From the NCBI RefSeq assembly GCF_002846415.1, contig NZ_PJMX01000001.1, forward strand, positions 868,001 to 932,000: 64,000 bases of DNA, read 5' to 3'. Origin of the DNA: Streptomyces sp. TLI_146 (GTDB taxonomy: Bacteria > Actinomycetota > Actinomycetes > Streptomycetales > Streptomycetaceae). The notes below the pieces were generated by a model that was not told where the DNA came from, made no database searches, and worked only from the letters and a program-made list of their open reading frames with translations. How positions within the stretch are numbered: the first letter of the stretch is position 1; each line of letters begins with the position of its first letter. This document shows positions 42,507 to 51,695 of the stretch, in pieces. The translations under genes were made by a program, and so were the position numbers.

Positions 42507-43724
42507 TCAGAACCAGTGCAGGCAGTGCGGGGCGCGCTCGGCGCGGAAGAGGGCGTCGGCGAGGGCGGCCGCGCCCGGGCGGTGGGCCCGGATGTGTCCG
42601 GCCCGTACGAGCGTGCTCGGTGCGGTGCCGCCGAGGTAGATCGAGCCGAGGTCGCTCACGTCCAGGGACAGGTCGGGCTCCCGGTCCGTCGGGACACACT
42701 CGGCCTTGCTGTCCCGGACGGTCAGCAGGTACCGGCCGTGCTCGCCGAGGAACGGGTCGTCGACGTCGAGGACGAGCTCGCCGTCCATGAACCAGCCGCG
42801 CGCGGTCAGCGCACGCGGGACGTCCAGCAGCCGCACCCAGAGCCAGTCGGTGTCGTTGCTCACCTGCCCCGCACGGAAGTCCGTGAGCTGCCAGCGCAGC
42901 GGGTGCTCGGGCGGGACGTGCTTGAACACGACCTCATTGACCAGGTCGTGTCCGAGGACGAACCGGGCCAGGGCGGTGAAGACGGCGTCGTCCGCGGCGA
43001 TGGTCTCGTCGACCGTCAGGGTGCTGGAATCGTCGATCGAATAGCTGGCGTACCCGTCGGGGACGCCGTGGGCGTCACGGTGGACGGCGACATAGCGCGG
43101 CGCCCGCGAGATCGGCGGCTGCCCGGCGCCCATGGCCCACCAGCGGTGCGGTCGGGACAGCGCGCCGGGCTGGGCGCGGCGGTACCGGTCGTAGACCTCT
43201 TCCAGGACCTCCCCGCAGTCGGCACGCCGCAGCACTTCGACCGAGCCGGTGTCCGAGCGGGCCTCGCCGCGCGCCCGAGGCGGGGCGAAGGCGCCCTTGT
43301 GGTGTGCAACCGTCAGTCGCTGGGTGTAGGTCGCCGGCCCGTACCCGAACCGGCGATAGATCAGCGCCTCGGACGCCAGCAGCACGGAGAGGAACTCGCC
43401 TCGGGCCCGCAGCTCGGTGAGTTGGTGCCGCATCATCGCGCTGAGCACGCCCTGACGCCGGTGCGAGGGCACGACACCGACGGCGGTCACCCCGGCGGCC
43501 GGGGCGAGGATCTCGCCGGGCAGGGTGAGCTCGAAGGAGTACGCGCCGGCCGTACCGACAGGGCGCCCCTGCGGCGTCATCGCGAACAGCCCGCGGTCCA
43601 TTTCGAGCGCCGACCACCACGCCCCGCTGCCGTGGGCCCAAGTGTCCGGGAAGCGCCCGAACGCGGCATGGAGGGTGTCGACGAAGACATCCAGGTCCTG
43701 GTCGGTGGTGGAACGGATCTCCAT
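42507..43724 (-). CDS. Eis-type GNAT acetyltransferase
   Basis: A 405-residue multi-domain acetyltransferase of the Eis kind: N-terminal GNAT domain (about 1-150, acetyl-CoA motif VVPSHRRQGVLSAMM), a central second GNAT-like region, and a C-terminal sterol-carrier-like domain ending in ...HCLHWF. In Eis proteins the terminal Phe carboxylate takes part in catalysis, and that residue is present here. Family members acetylate amine groups on aminoglycosides or peptides; the target here is unknown. ATG at 43724 follows GGAGGC at 10 nt, and the longer frame upstream is not coding. Confidence 0.9.
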   Translation of the reverse strand: MEIRSTTDQDLDVFVDTLHAAFGRFPDTWAHGSGAWWSALEMDRGLFAMTPQGRPVGTAGAYSFELTLPGEILAPAAGVTAVGVVPSHRRQGVLSAMMRHQLTELRARGEFLSVLLASEALIYRRFGYGPATYTQRLTVAHHKGAFAPPRARGEARSDTGSVEVLRRADCGEVLEEVYDRYRRAQPGALSRPHRWWAMGAGQPPISRAPRYVAVHRDAHGVPDGYASYSIDDSSTLTVDETIAADDAVFTALARFVLGHDLVNEVVFKHVPPEHPLRWQLTDFRAGQVSNDTDWLWVRLLDVPRALTARGWFMDGELVLDVDDPFLGEHGRYLLTVRDSKAECVPTDREPDLSLDVSDLGSIYLGGTAPSTLVRAGHIRAHRPGAAALADALFRAERAPHCLHWF

Positions 43725-43889
43725 GGCTGCGACTGCCTCCCCGCGATACCGGCACCACCGGTCGTGGTGTCCCGCCACAGTGCAGCGTTGCCCCATGACC
43801 AGGTCAAGCGAATTACCGCCGGACCCGGCTCGCCACGGGCTGAGGGGCCGTGCGCGCGGGCCGTGTGCGGGCCCGCGCGCGACGGGAGG

Positions 43890-44297
43890 TCAGCGCACGG
43901 TCACGTTGAACACCGGCGAGGCGGTGCTCCCGCTCACGATCCGCAGGTCGTTCTTGCCCTTCAGGCCCAACTTGACGCCGAGGGAGTAGGTGCCCTTGGA
44001 GCCGAGCGGCGTCACGGCGGGCAGGCTGACCCACTTGGCGCCCTGCTTCTGCTGGAGGACCATCTTGCTGCCCGCCTTCAGCCCGGTCGCGGTGCCGGTG
44101 ACCCGGAACAGCTGCCACGCCTTGACCGAGGTCACCGACGGCTTGGCGGTGATACCGGCCTTGGCGGCGGGCGCCTGCGGGGCGGAGGCGGCGGCCGGGG
44201 TGGCGGCCGAGGCAACGGTTCCCGCGAGAACGACGGACGCCGCGCTGACGACGCCCACGGCAGCGATACGCAGGGAGTGCCGCTTGGTGATGGCCAT
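43890..44297 (-). CDS. small secreted protein, unknown function
   Basis: 135 residues. A basic start (MAITKRHSLR), hydrophobic segment and AxA site (ending TVASAATPA) make a classic signal peptide. The mature part (about 100 residues) is beta-rich and Lys/Val-rich (TSVKAWQLFRVTGTATGL, KNDLRIVSGSTASPVFNVTVR in two parts), suggesting a small Ig-like fold. No Cys, no catalytic motif. It follows the Eis gene on the same strand orientation but with a 165-nt gap, so it is probably separate. Confidence 0.85.
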   Translation of the reverse strand: MAITKRHSLRIAAVGVVSAASVVLAGTVASAATPAAASAPQAPAAKAGITAKPSVTSVKAWQLFRVTGTATGLKAGSKMVLQQKQGAKWVSLPAVTPLGSKGTYSLGVKLGLKGKNDLRIVSGSTASPVFNVTVR

Positions 44298-44453
44298 GAA
44301 TATCCCTCTCGGTCGAAAAGCACCGGATCTCGCGCTTCAGCGAGTTGGTGCCCTTTGCTCGCTTCTTGCCTGAAGAGATATCCCTTGCCTCGAATGCGTT
44401 GCCCCGCCTTTGTCACCGTCCTGCAACAGCGGCCACTGGCCTCCCTCGCGCCT

Positions 44454-45371
44454 TCAGGGGGTGTACACGGCGTCGCTTCCGTACAGCTGCCGGGTGAAGG
44501 CGGTCACGTAGGTGTGCCGGTCGGAGCCGTCCAGGTTGTAGGTCAGGTAGACGCCGTAGCCCTCGCTGACGGTCCGCCTGGCCAGGCTCGCCGCGGTGGT
44601 CGAGGACGTCGATCCGAAGTCGATGGCCGCCGGTGAGAGGTTCGCCTTCGGCAGAGCGATGCCGGGCACACCCCAGGTGCCGTAGTACGGGTTCCAGGCG
44701 TAGGTGAACTTCGACGAGACGTTCACTCCGCCGTAGGACAGCCTCGTCGCCGACGGGCCGATGTTGTAGAGCGACATCAGCTTGTCCGGCATGTTGGCGC
44801 GCAGCGCGGAGACCAGGTAGACGAACGAGCTGTCGTTGGGCTGGCCGGTGCCGTTCCTGCCGTACTCGGCGTACTCGTCGTCGAAGTCGATGCCGTCGAG
44901 GCCGTACGTGCTCACGGCGTCGGACAGTTGCTTCGCGAAGGCCGAAGCGGCCGCCTTGGAGGGGAAGTTGGCGAACCCGGCGCCTTGGTGGTTGCCGAGC
45001 ACCGACAGCATCACCTTGATGCCCTTCGCCTGCAGCGGGCGGATCTGGGTCGCCGCGTTGTCGAGGACGCGCTGCACGTTGGGGTTGAAGTACAGGTACG
45101 CCGACTTCTTGGCGGTGTCGTAGTTGATGTTCGCGGCGAACACCACGGCGATGTCGAAGACGTTGCCGCCGCCGTTGGCCAGCTTGTACTTGCCGACGTT
45201 GAGCATGCTGTTGCTGTTCACCTCGATGTAGGCCACCGAGGTCGGCCCCTGCTTCTTCACCGCGGGTGCCCCCGCCGCGGAGGTGGTCGCCGTCGCGCCG
45301 ACCGCGAGTGCCGCGGCGGCCACCAGGGCCAGTGCCGTCGTCCGTGCTGTGCTCCGGCGTGATGTGCGCAT
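44454..45371 (-). CDS. secreted Endo H-type endo-beta-N-acetylglucosaminidase (GH18)
   Basis: A 305-residue exported enzyme that cuts between the two core GlcNAc residues of high-mannose N-glycans. A basic signal peptide (about 1-36) is followed by a mature protein that closely matches Endo H of S. plicatus throughout, for example SVAYIEVNSNSMLNVGKY, LSVLGNHQGAGFANFPS and SLYNIGPSATRLSYGGV. The GH18 catalytic motif is DGIDFDDE at 159-166, with Asp164 and Glu166 as the working pair. GGAGG lies 10 nt before the ATG. No uptake genes for the released sugars are adjacent. Confidence 0.95.
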   Translation of the reverse strand: MRTSRRSTARTTALALVAAAALAVGATATTSAAGAPAVKKQGPTSVAYIEVNSNSMLNVGKYKLANGGGNVFDIAVVFAANINYDTAKKSAYLYFNPNVQRVLDNAATQIRPLQAKGIKVMLSVLGNHQGAGFANFPSKAAASAFAKQLSDAVSTYGLDGIDFDDEYAEYGRNGTGQPNDSSFVYLVSALRANMPDKLMSLYNIGPSATRLSYGGVNVSSKFTYAWNPYYGTWGVPGIALPKANLSPAAIDFGSTSSTTAASLARRTVSEGYGVYLTYNLDGSDRHTYVTAFTRQLYGSDAVYTP

Positions 45372-45695
45372 TGCCGATCAGCCTCCCGTCGCATGGCTCG
45401 TGCGGTGTGGCCGCCGGCGGCAAAGCACGCTTCGCTCCTGCCGCGCGGAAGCGGACGGCTGATGCCCTACGGTCCGCCTGCTCCGGCCGGACCGGAGCCT
45501 GCCATACCGCAGGGCGGCCTGGATAGGGTGCCTCGGGCACGCGCTGCCGCGCCTCGGGTCCCTCGCGTGTGACAGCCATGTCCGCACCACGTCACAGGGC
45601 TCGTATTGCTCGGTGACCTTTCTTCCCCAGGAGCCCCGTCGGTGGGATGTTTACGGGCCGAAGCGGGCGGCAGCAGGCCGCACGGAGGGATCGGG
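45372..45695. other. divergent intergenic region, Endo H gene / beta-propeller gene
   Basis: 324 bp with no gene that I can support. TGTGAC (45568-45573) and GTCACA (45591-45596) form a 6-bp inverted pair 17 nt apart, which is suggestive but short. The ribosome site GGAGGG for the propeller gene lies at the right end. Confidence 0.4.
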
Positions 45696-46691
45696 GTGGA
45701 CACCTTGACACACCATCAGCAGAGCACAGGGAACGGCGGAACCGCCGTGAGGGAGCGAAGACTCGGCAGGACCGGCAACGGCACCGCGCGGCGCCGGGCG
45801 GCGGTCGCCGCCATGGCGATGGCCATGGCAGCGCCACTGACTCTCGGCGCGGCAGGAGACGCGGGGGCGGCCGGAGGCCACCGGATCGTCTTCGCCCGGT
45901 ACACGGCGGCAGCGCCCACGGAAGACCTCTACGCGATCTCCCCCAGCGGCGGCACGCCCGTCCCGCTGACCCACACCGCCACCGTCAGCGAGGTGATGCC
46001 CAGTTGGTCGCCGGACGGCAAGCGGGTGGCCTTCGTCCGCTATGGATCCGGTGGCGCCATCGACGGCATCTGGACGATGAAGACCACGGGCGGCGACCTG
46101 AAGGCCGTCCCGGGCACCAAGGGCGCCTCCGACCCGGCCTGGTCCCCCGACGGCAAGCGGATCGCCTACGCCAAGCCGGTGGGCACCCAGCGCGAGATCT
46201 ATGTGGCCGACATCGACGGCACGCCCGCCACCCGGCTCACCCACACCGCGGCGGACGACCTCCACCCGACGTGGTCCCCGGACGGCAAGTACCTGGCGTT
46301 CAACCGCACGGACGCGGCCGGACACAGCAGGCTGATGCGGATCCGGCTGTCCACCCTGGCTGAGACCGCGGTGACCGGTCCCGGCTCCCACGACTGGACG
46401 CCCGACTGGTCGCACGGCAACCGCATCGCCTTCAGCCGCGTGGACGCCTCCGGGTTCGCCCACCTCTACTTCGTCCGTCCCGACGGCACCGGACTCCACC
46501 GCATCACCGCGGCCCGCTTCAACGACAAGAACCCTTCCTGGTCCCCCGACGGCAGCCGCCTCGTCTTCACCAGAGGCGGCACCGACGACACGGACCCCGA
46601 ACACCTCTGCCTGGTACGGGCCGACGGCACCGCACTGGCCCTGCTCACCAAGACCGACTCCCATGACCTGGAGGCCGACTGGCGCCCGTAG
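45696..46691 (+). CDS. secreted TolB-like beta-propeller protein
   Basis: A 331-residue protein with an export signal (RRRAAVAAMAMAMAAPLTLG) and about six PD40/WD40-like repeats, each with the SPDGK(R)-type turn: PSWSPDGKRVAF, PAWSPDGKRIAY, PTWSPDGKYLAF, NPSWSPDGSRLVF. This is the TolB C-terminal propeller type. No enzymatic module is attached. GTG at 45696 has GGAGGGATCGGG directly before; GTG 45747 is the alternative but leaves a poorer ribosome site. A binding role at the cell surface is likely; partner unknown. Confidence 0.88.
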   Translation: MDTLTHHQQSTGNGGTAVRERRLGRTGNGTARRRAAVAAMAMAMAAPLTLGAAGDAGAAGGHRIVFARYTAAAPTEDLYAISPSGGTPVPLTHTATVSEVMPSWSPDGKRVAFVRYGSGGAIDGIWTMKTTGGDLKAVPGTKGASDPAWSPDGKRIAYAKPVGTQREIYVADIDGTPATRLTHTAADDLHPTWSPDGKYLAFNRTDAAGHSRLMRIRLSTLAETAVTGPGSHDWTPDWSHGNRIAFSRVDASGFAHLYFVRPDGTGLHRITAARFNDKNPSWSPDGSRLVFTRGGTDDTDPEHLCLVRADGTALALLTKTDSHDLEADWRP

Positions 46692-46796
46692 ACGCAGGTC
46701 AGCGGTCGATGACTGCCCGGGTTCGGCGAACGGGGTGCCGGCCCGGGCGAGTCACGCCGCAGACGGCCGACGCCGAGCAGTCCATACGCGAGGCCT

Positions 46797-47351
46797 CTAC
46801 TCAACCGGACCAGCGAGCGTTTCGATGGGCTGGAGCGGCCATTTCGGCTCCTTCCGCGTCAGGCGCGCCAGCTCTTCCGGTGGTTCGGCACCGTCCCGAA
46901 CGCTCGTGACGTAGGCCTTCGCCTCCTGAAGGCTCAGTCGCGGAGCCTCTCGGCGCAGGTGAACCATCGCGGCCACGCCCCCGGCGGAGTGCACGAGCGC
47001 GCGAACAGTGGCAGCCAGTGGATCAGGCCGCCTGATGCCTTTGACCTCCAGGAGGTACTGCTCCTCCCAGCCCTCCTCCTCTCCCCGGACGGCGGGCACG
47101 TAGTGGATGCTCCCGTCGAGCCGGTCCACCAAGTAGTGGCCGCCGACGAAGCTGCCGCGCATGTCACGGGCGCGGGCCTGCTCCGCCGAGCGCCAGAAGA
47201 CGAGCCAGCCGACCGCGCGTTCCTCCACGTGGTAGATGTCCGGCGTGGGGGCGGGTCCCTCCCATCGCCACGTCGGCAGCTCCGTGGCCAGGAAGGACTC
47301 GATGAGCTCGACGGCGCGTTCCTTGGAGATCACGATCTCATCTTTCACCAC
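46797..47351 (-). CDS. YrhB-domain protein
   Basis: About 184 residues, cytosolic. The first 100 residues fit the YrhB/Imm35-type fold (ERAVELIESFLA start, VERAVGWLVFWRS, GGHYLVDRLDGSIHYVP). Residues 115-180 are a helical tail with ALVHSAGGVAAMVHLRRE. Such domains occur as free-standing proteins and as immunity proteins; no toxin gene lies next to it, so no such role is claimed. The start is uncertain among GTGs at 47363, 47351 and 47348; the GGGGTG before 47351 decides for it. Confidence 0.8.
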   Translation of the reverse strand: MVKDEIVISKERAVELIESFLATELPTWRWEGPAPTPDIYHVEERAVGWLVFWRSAEQARARDMRGSFVGGHYLVDRLDGSIHYVPAVRGEEEGWEEQYLLEVKGIRRPDPLAATVRALVHSAGGVAAMVHLRREAPRLSLQEAKAYVTSVRDGAEPPEELARLTRKEPKWPLQPIETLAGPVE

Positions 47352-47381
47352 GGGACACCCCACGCCGGGCCGGTGGGACCG

Positions 47382-48521
47382 TCAGCTCAACTGCCGTACG
47401 GACATGAGCAGATGCTGGTGCTCGTCGCGCTCGGTGTGGTCCGACCCCGGTACGCCGGTGAGCAGCGCCCGCTGGCCGGGGCCCAGCAGTTCGAAACGCA
47501 CCCGCGCGGCGCTGAAGGAGTTGAGGGCCTCCAACAGATATGCCGGGTTGAAGGCGACCGCCATGTCCTCGGCGGCCGTCAGGGCGGCAGGAAGCTGCTG
47601 GGCGGCGATGTCGTCCTCGTAACCCGCCTGGAGGAGGACCGATCCCTCGGTGGAGAAGTCCAGGCGGATCGGGCTGTTGGGTTCCGCGACGATCGCGACG
47701 CGGCGGACCGCGTCGGCGAGCGGCTCCCGCTCGACGACCGCGACGGCCGGGCTGTCCAGGGTGAACAGCTTGTCGTAGCGCGGCAGTCGGCCTTCCAGCA
47801 GCCGCACCGTCGTGTGCATCCCGGCTCCCTCGAAACCGATGAGACCGCTACCCGGGCTGCCCGGGCCACTCAGTCCGATACGGATCAGGCCTGACTTCGC
47901 CAGCGAGCGGGCGATTTCGGTCAGCCTGCGACCGGGAACCACCACCTCCACGGCTTCAGAGTCCACCGCGTCGGGGTTCCACGTCACCGTACGCACGGCA
48001 TAGCGGTAGCGGTCCGAGGCCGCCAGCGTCATCGACTCGCCGTCCAGCCGGAGCCCGATGCCGGTGAGGACCGGAAGGGCATCGTCACGCCCCGCGGCGA
48101 TCACGACCTGAGCCACCGCCGCCGCGAACTCCCCGGCGTCCACCACACCGCGCAACTCCGGCAGCCCGGGCAGCCGCGGATACTCCTCCCGAGGCAGCGT
48201 CGAGAGTCCGAACCGCGTACCACCGCCTTCCACGGTGAAACGCGCGCCATCCAGCGCGCACTCCACCACGGCGTCGGGCAGCACCTTGCAGATGTCGAGC
48301 AGGCGGCGCCCCAGGACGAGGACCTGGCCGGCTTCCACCGTCTCGGCCGGCACCTCGATGTTCGCGGACACCTCGTAGTCAAAGCCGGAGATACGGAGCA
48401 GGCCCTCCTCGGCGGTCAGCAGGAGGCCGCCCAGTACCGGCACGGGCGACCGCGTGGGCAGCGACCGGGCAGCCCACGCCACAGCCTCCGCGAAAGCGCT
48501 TCTCTCGATTCGGAATTCCAT
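47382..48521 (-). CDS. second DNA polymerase III beta sliding clamp (DnaN paralogue)
   Basis: A 379-residue clamp subunit of the DnaN family with three similar domains. Typical segments are MEFRIERSAFAEAVAWAARSL split over the N-terminus, PVLGGLLLTAE, DGSF-like SGFDYEVSANI, VVIAAGRDDALPVLTGIGL, RYRYAVRT and the C-terminal FNPAYLLEAL...HLLMSVRQL. The usual C-terminal MPxRL end of DnaN is replaced by MSVRQLS. S. coelicolor carries a comparable second copy besides the one beside dnaA. None of the dnaA-dnaN-recF neighbours is here, so this is the accessory copy. ATG at 48521 follows GGGGAG. Confidence 0.9.
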   Translation of the reverse strand: MEFRIERSAFAEAVAWAARSLPTRSPVPVLGGLLLTAEEGLLRISGFDYEVSANIEVPAETVEAGQVLVLGRRLLDICKVLPDAVVECALDGARFTVEGGGTRFGLSTLPREEYPRLPGLPELRGVVDAGEFAAAVAQVVIAAGRDDALPVLTGIGLRLDGESMTLAASDRYRYAVRTVTWNPDAVDSEAVEVVVPGRRLTEIARSLAKSGLIRIGLSGPGSPGSGLIGFEGAGMHTTVRLLEGRLPRYDKLFTLDSPAVAVVEREPLADAVRRVAIVAEPNSPIRLDFSTEGSVLLQAGYEDDIAAQQLPAALTAAEDMAVAFNPAYLLEALNSFSAARVRFELLGPGQRALLTGVPGSDHTERDEHQHLLMSVRQLS

Positions 48522-48606
48522 CCGTACTCTCCCCGGTCCAGTCCTGCCAGTTGACCCGCGCACGCTATACGCCGCCACTGACAACGGCGCCTGGAGCCGG
48601 AGCGCG

Positions 48607-48662
48607 ACTACTGGCGGGAGAGGGTTGTCGCGACCGCGCGCGGTTCCGCTCCCGCCAGTAGT
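48607..48662. terminator. long-stem hairpin between IMPDH-like and clamp genes
   Basis: ACTACTGGCGGGAG (48607-48620) pairs perfectly with 48649-48662. The 28-nt loop itself contains a small CGACCGCG/CGCGGTTCCG stem. It lies 27 nt after the IMPDH-like stop on the minus strand and upstream of the clamp gene. Confidence 0.75.
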
Positions 48663-48688
48663 CCTCACGCCGAGGACTCAGGGGTTGG

Positions 48689-50185
48689 TCAGGAGACCGT
48701 CGCCGGGGTGTCCCTCAGAGTGACGTTGGCGTGGCTCTCCTGGAAGCTCTGGTCCGATACGAGGGTCAGCCGGGCCGTGGACTGGAATTCCGGCAGGGTG
48801 TTGGAGCCGCAGGAGACCATCGTGGTCTTGAGCTTGGCGACGGTCAGGGCGAGCCCTTCGTTGAGGTCGCCCGCGTAGGGGACGTAGCCGTCCACGCCTT
48901 CCTCGAAGACCAGCCCCTGACCTCCCTGGCCGTAGCGCTGCCAGTTGCGGGCCCGGTTGGAGCCCTCGCCCCAGTACTCCTTCACGAAGCCGTCGCGGGT
49001 GGGCAGCTTCGCGCCGGCCGCCTGGTCGAAGCGGGCGAAGTAACGCCCCATCATGACGAAGTCGGCCCCCATCGCCAGCGCCAGGGCCACGTGGTAGTCG
49101 TGCACCAACCCACCGTCGGAACAGATCGGTACGTACTCACCGGTGCGTTCGCGGTACGCGTCCCGGGCCGCCGCGACGTCCAGCACCGCGCTGGCCTGGC
49201 CGCGGCCGATACCCTTCTGGTCCCGGGTGATGCAGATGGAACCGCCGCCCACCCCGACCTTGACGAAGTCCGCTCCCGCCTCGGCGAGGAAGGTGAACGC
49301 CTCCCCGTCGACCACGTTGCCGCCGCCGACCGGGATCTCCGGATGGTGCTTCTTCACCCAGGACAGCGCCTGCGCCTGCCAGTCGCTGTAACCGTCGGAC
49401 GAGTCGAAGCACAGCGCGTCCGCACCGGCCTCCAGCAGGGCCGGGACGCGCTCCTGATAGTCGTGGGTGTTGATACCCGCGCCCACACGCAGACGCTTGG
49501 CGGCGTCCACGACCTGGTTCGGGAAGCGCTTGTTGTCCGCGTAGTCGGAACGGAACACCAGGTGCTGCAGATGGCCCTCGGTGTCGAGCACCGGGAGGCA
49601 GTCCAGCCGTTCGTCCCACAGCCGCGCGTTGGCTTCGGAAAGCGTGATGTCGGCCCCGGCATGGGCCAGTTCGGCGACGGGGGTCATCCGGCCGCTGACC
49701 GGTCCGTCCAGGTCATGACGCTGGGGGTGGAAGTCCCGGGAGGTCACCAGGCCGAGCAGACGGCCGGTGGCGGTCCCGTCGTGGGTGACCGCGGCGGTGC
49801 TGTGACCGGTGCGGCGCATGACCTCGACCAGGAGGCCCAGGGTGTCGTCGGGGCGGACGTTGGTGTCGCTGGTGACGAACCCGGCCTTGAAGTTCTTCAC
49901 CTGGCGGACCGCCGCGGCCTGGTCCTCGATCGGCTGGTTGTGGTGGACGAAGCTCAGACCACCGCTTCGCGCGAGCGCGATCGCGAGCTCGGGTGTACTG
50001 ACGGCCTGCATGATCGCGGACGTGAACGGGGACTGCAGCTCGATCGCCGACGCCTCGCCCGCGACGTGCCGCACCAGCGGCGTACGCAAGTCGACCGTCG
50101 CAGCCGAACAGTCGGTCCGCGTCCGGTTCGGCAAGAGCAGAAACTCGTTGAACGTCCGCGAGACCTCGGCGATGACCTGTGCCAC
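48689..50185 (-). CDS. IMP dehydrogenase family protein with CBS domains
   Basis: A 498-residue TIM-barrel enzyme of the IMPDH/GMP reductase family, with tandem CBS domains around residues 95-215. The catalytic loop reads VGGGSICITRDQKGIGRGQ, containing the active Cys, and the flap region has SDGGLVHDYH. Members oxidise IMP to XMP or reduce GMP. Whether this copy is a full guanine biosynthesis enzyme or a GuaB-related variant cannot be settled by eye. GTG at 50185 follows an ideal AGGAGG. It is monocistronic with its own terminator. Confidence 0.88.
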   Translation of the reverse strand: MAQVIAEVSRTFNEFLLLPNRTRTDCSAATVDLRTPLVRHVAGEASAIELQSPFTSAIMQAVSTPELAIALARSGGLSFVHHNQPIEDQAAAVRQVKNFKAGFVTSDTNVRPDDTLGLLVEVMRRTGHSTAAVTHDGTATGRLLGLVTSRDFHPQRHDLDGPVSGRMTPVAELAHAGADITLSEANARLWDERLDCLPVLDTEGHLQHLVFRSDYADNKRFPNQVVDAAKRLRVGAGINTHDYQERVPALLEAGADALCFDSSDGYSDWQAQALSWVKKHHPEIPVGGGNVVDGEAFTFLAEAGADFVKVGVGGGSICITRDQKGIGRGQASAVLDVAAARDAYRERTGEYVPICSDGGLVHDYHVALALAMGADFVMMGRYFARFDQAAGAKLPTRDGFVKEYWGEGSNRARNWQRYGQGGQGLVFEEGVDGYVPYAGDLNEGLALTVAKLKTTMVSCGSNTLPEFQSTARLTLVSDQSFQESHANVTLRDTPATVS

Positions 50186-50526
50186 TCGTTCCTCCTGACC
50201 CGTCGGCCGGGGCCTGCTGCCCCGCCGTGAGGACCGCCCCTCCCCATCCCGGGATCCGAGGCAGGCAGAGGTCGGCCCAGCAGCCGTGGAGGTGCCACCA
50301 ACTACGGCAGAGCCCTGACCGGCCCGCGGATCGAACGGGGGTACGGTCGTGACCAGGCACCTTATCGATCACGCGGCCAATGCACGAATCGGCATCGCCG
50401 CAGGCACCCGTGGCCGTGCGCGCCATGGCGAGGACTCTTCCGTACTATGGCGACGCGCAGTTGAGCCTTCCGCCTCGGGATGGTGTGGTCTTCGGCGGAT
50501 CCGCAACGTGACCGGGAGGTCCTGAC
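50186..50526. other. divergent intergenic region, no gene seen
   Basis: 341 bp between the IMPDH-like gene (minus) and the VOC gene (plus). I see no gene, long repeat or clear promoter hexamers. The right end holds the GGGAGG ribosome site of the VOC gene. Confidence 0.45.
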
Positions 50527-50916
50527 ATGACCAGTAAGTTCACCGAGCTGGCGATCGACTGTGCGGATCCCCAGGGTCTCGCCCGGTTCTGGTGCGCGGT
50601 TCTGGATTACGAGGTGCAGGAGGAAGAGGACGGATTCGTAGCCATCGGCTCCCCTCTGGTGCCTGAAGGCAAGGACCGCCTCGGCCCGGTGCCACCGTCG
50701 TTGACCTTCGCGCGCGTACCCGAGGGCAAGACCGTCAAGAACCGGCTCCACATCGACGTCAACCCCACCGACAGGGAGCAGGACGAAGAGGTCCGTCGTC
50801 TGCTCGACCTGGGTGCACGACATGCAGATGTCGGGCAGACCGGTGAGGAGAGCTGGGTGACCCTGGCCGACCCGGAGGGGAACGAGTTCTGTGTCCTCGC
50901 GGGACGCCGCCCCTGA
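50527..50916 (+). CDS. VOC-superfamily (glyoxalase-like) protein
   Basis: A 129-residue protein with two beta-alpha-beta-beta-beta modules of the vicinal oxygen chelate type (TELAIDCADPQGLARFWCAV; NRLHIDVNPTDRE; WVTLADPEGNEFCVLAGR). Candidate metal residues His in LHIDV and Glu in GNEFCV are present. Its relatives with this length include antibiotic-binding and dioxygenase-like proteins of unknown activity. GGGAGG precedes the ATG by 7 nt. Confidence 0.88.
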   Translation: MTSKFTELAIDCADPQGLARFWCAVLDYEVQEEEDGFVAIGSPLVPEGKDRLGPVPPSLTFARVPEGKTVKNRLHIDVNPTDREQDEEVRRLLDLGARHADVGQTGEESWVTLADPEGNEFCVLAGRRP

Positions 50917-51007
50917 CCCGGAGGCCTCATCTCGGGCGGGAAGCGCCGGTTGGGCCCGCTCGGCCGGAGTCAGCAGAATCGCGGCCGGGCGGGCCAGGTG
51001 GGGCACA

Positions 51008-51544
51008 TCAATTCTCGCTGGCGCGGGCGAGGGCGTCCGTGATCAGACGGGTGGCGAAGTCGGTGTCGTCGGTGATGCGGTTGATGTGCTCCGCGAGCAG
51101 AAAGGCGGTGACTTCGAGGGGAGTCATCTCCTCCTCGGTCCAGTCCCCGTACTGTTGGCGCCACAGGCTCGGGCTCAGGCCGGTGCCCGCGGCGATGACC
51201 AGGCCCGCCATGGTGGGAATGGCCTCGGGACTCACACTCCTGGGCATCATCCGCATCGCGGCCACCAGGTTGGGCACCACGTGCTCGATGACGTCCTTCT
51301 CGTGCTCCTCGTGGGCCTTCCGTAGCCACGTCATGAACATATAGATCAGCGTGCAGGCGCCGTCCAGCAGGTCACTGGCCCCCTCCGGGCCCAGTGACGC
51401 GATGAACTGCTCGACCAGCGCCTCTTGTTCCGGGTCGCTCTCGGTCTTGCCGCCGTAGACCTGCTTGAGCCGGGAGTCGATCACCATCAGAGCCGCGCTC
51501 ACATCGCCGGCGGGGGCATGCTGGGGACCATAGCGCGATAACAA
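51008..51544 (-). CDS. hypothetical protein with probable TTG start
   Basis: About 178 residues, all-helical and soluble, with ALVEQFIASLGPEGASDLL, FMTWLRKAHEEHEKDVI and EMTPLEVTAFLLAEHINR. No known motif. The TTG at 51544 is preferred because GAGGAGG ends 6 nt before it. The GTG at 51592 and the internal ATG at 51487 lack ribosome sites. I do not recognise the family. Confidence 0.65.
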   Translation of the reverse strand: MLSRYGPQHAPAGDVSAALMVIDSRLKQVYGGKTESDPEQEALVEQFIASLGPEGASDLLDGACTLIYMFMTWLRKAHEEHEKDVIEHVVPNLVAAMRMMPRSVSPEAIPTMAGLVIAAGTGLSPSLWRQQYGDWTEEEMTPLEVTAFLLAEHINRITDDTDFATRLITDALARASEN

Positions 51545-51695
51545 CAGGTTCCTCCTCAGGTGGCCGCAATGGGCAGTACGCCGTATCCGCACCCTAGAGG
51601 ACCCGGGAGCCGGGGGTCCGGCAATCCCGTGAAAAGCCCCGCGACGGCGTACCTCTAACTCGGCTATTCCCTCCTGCTGTTGAGAGTGCTGCCGG

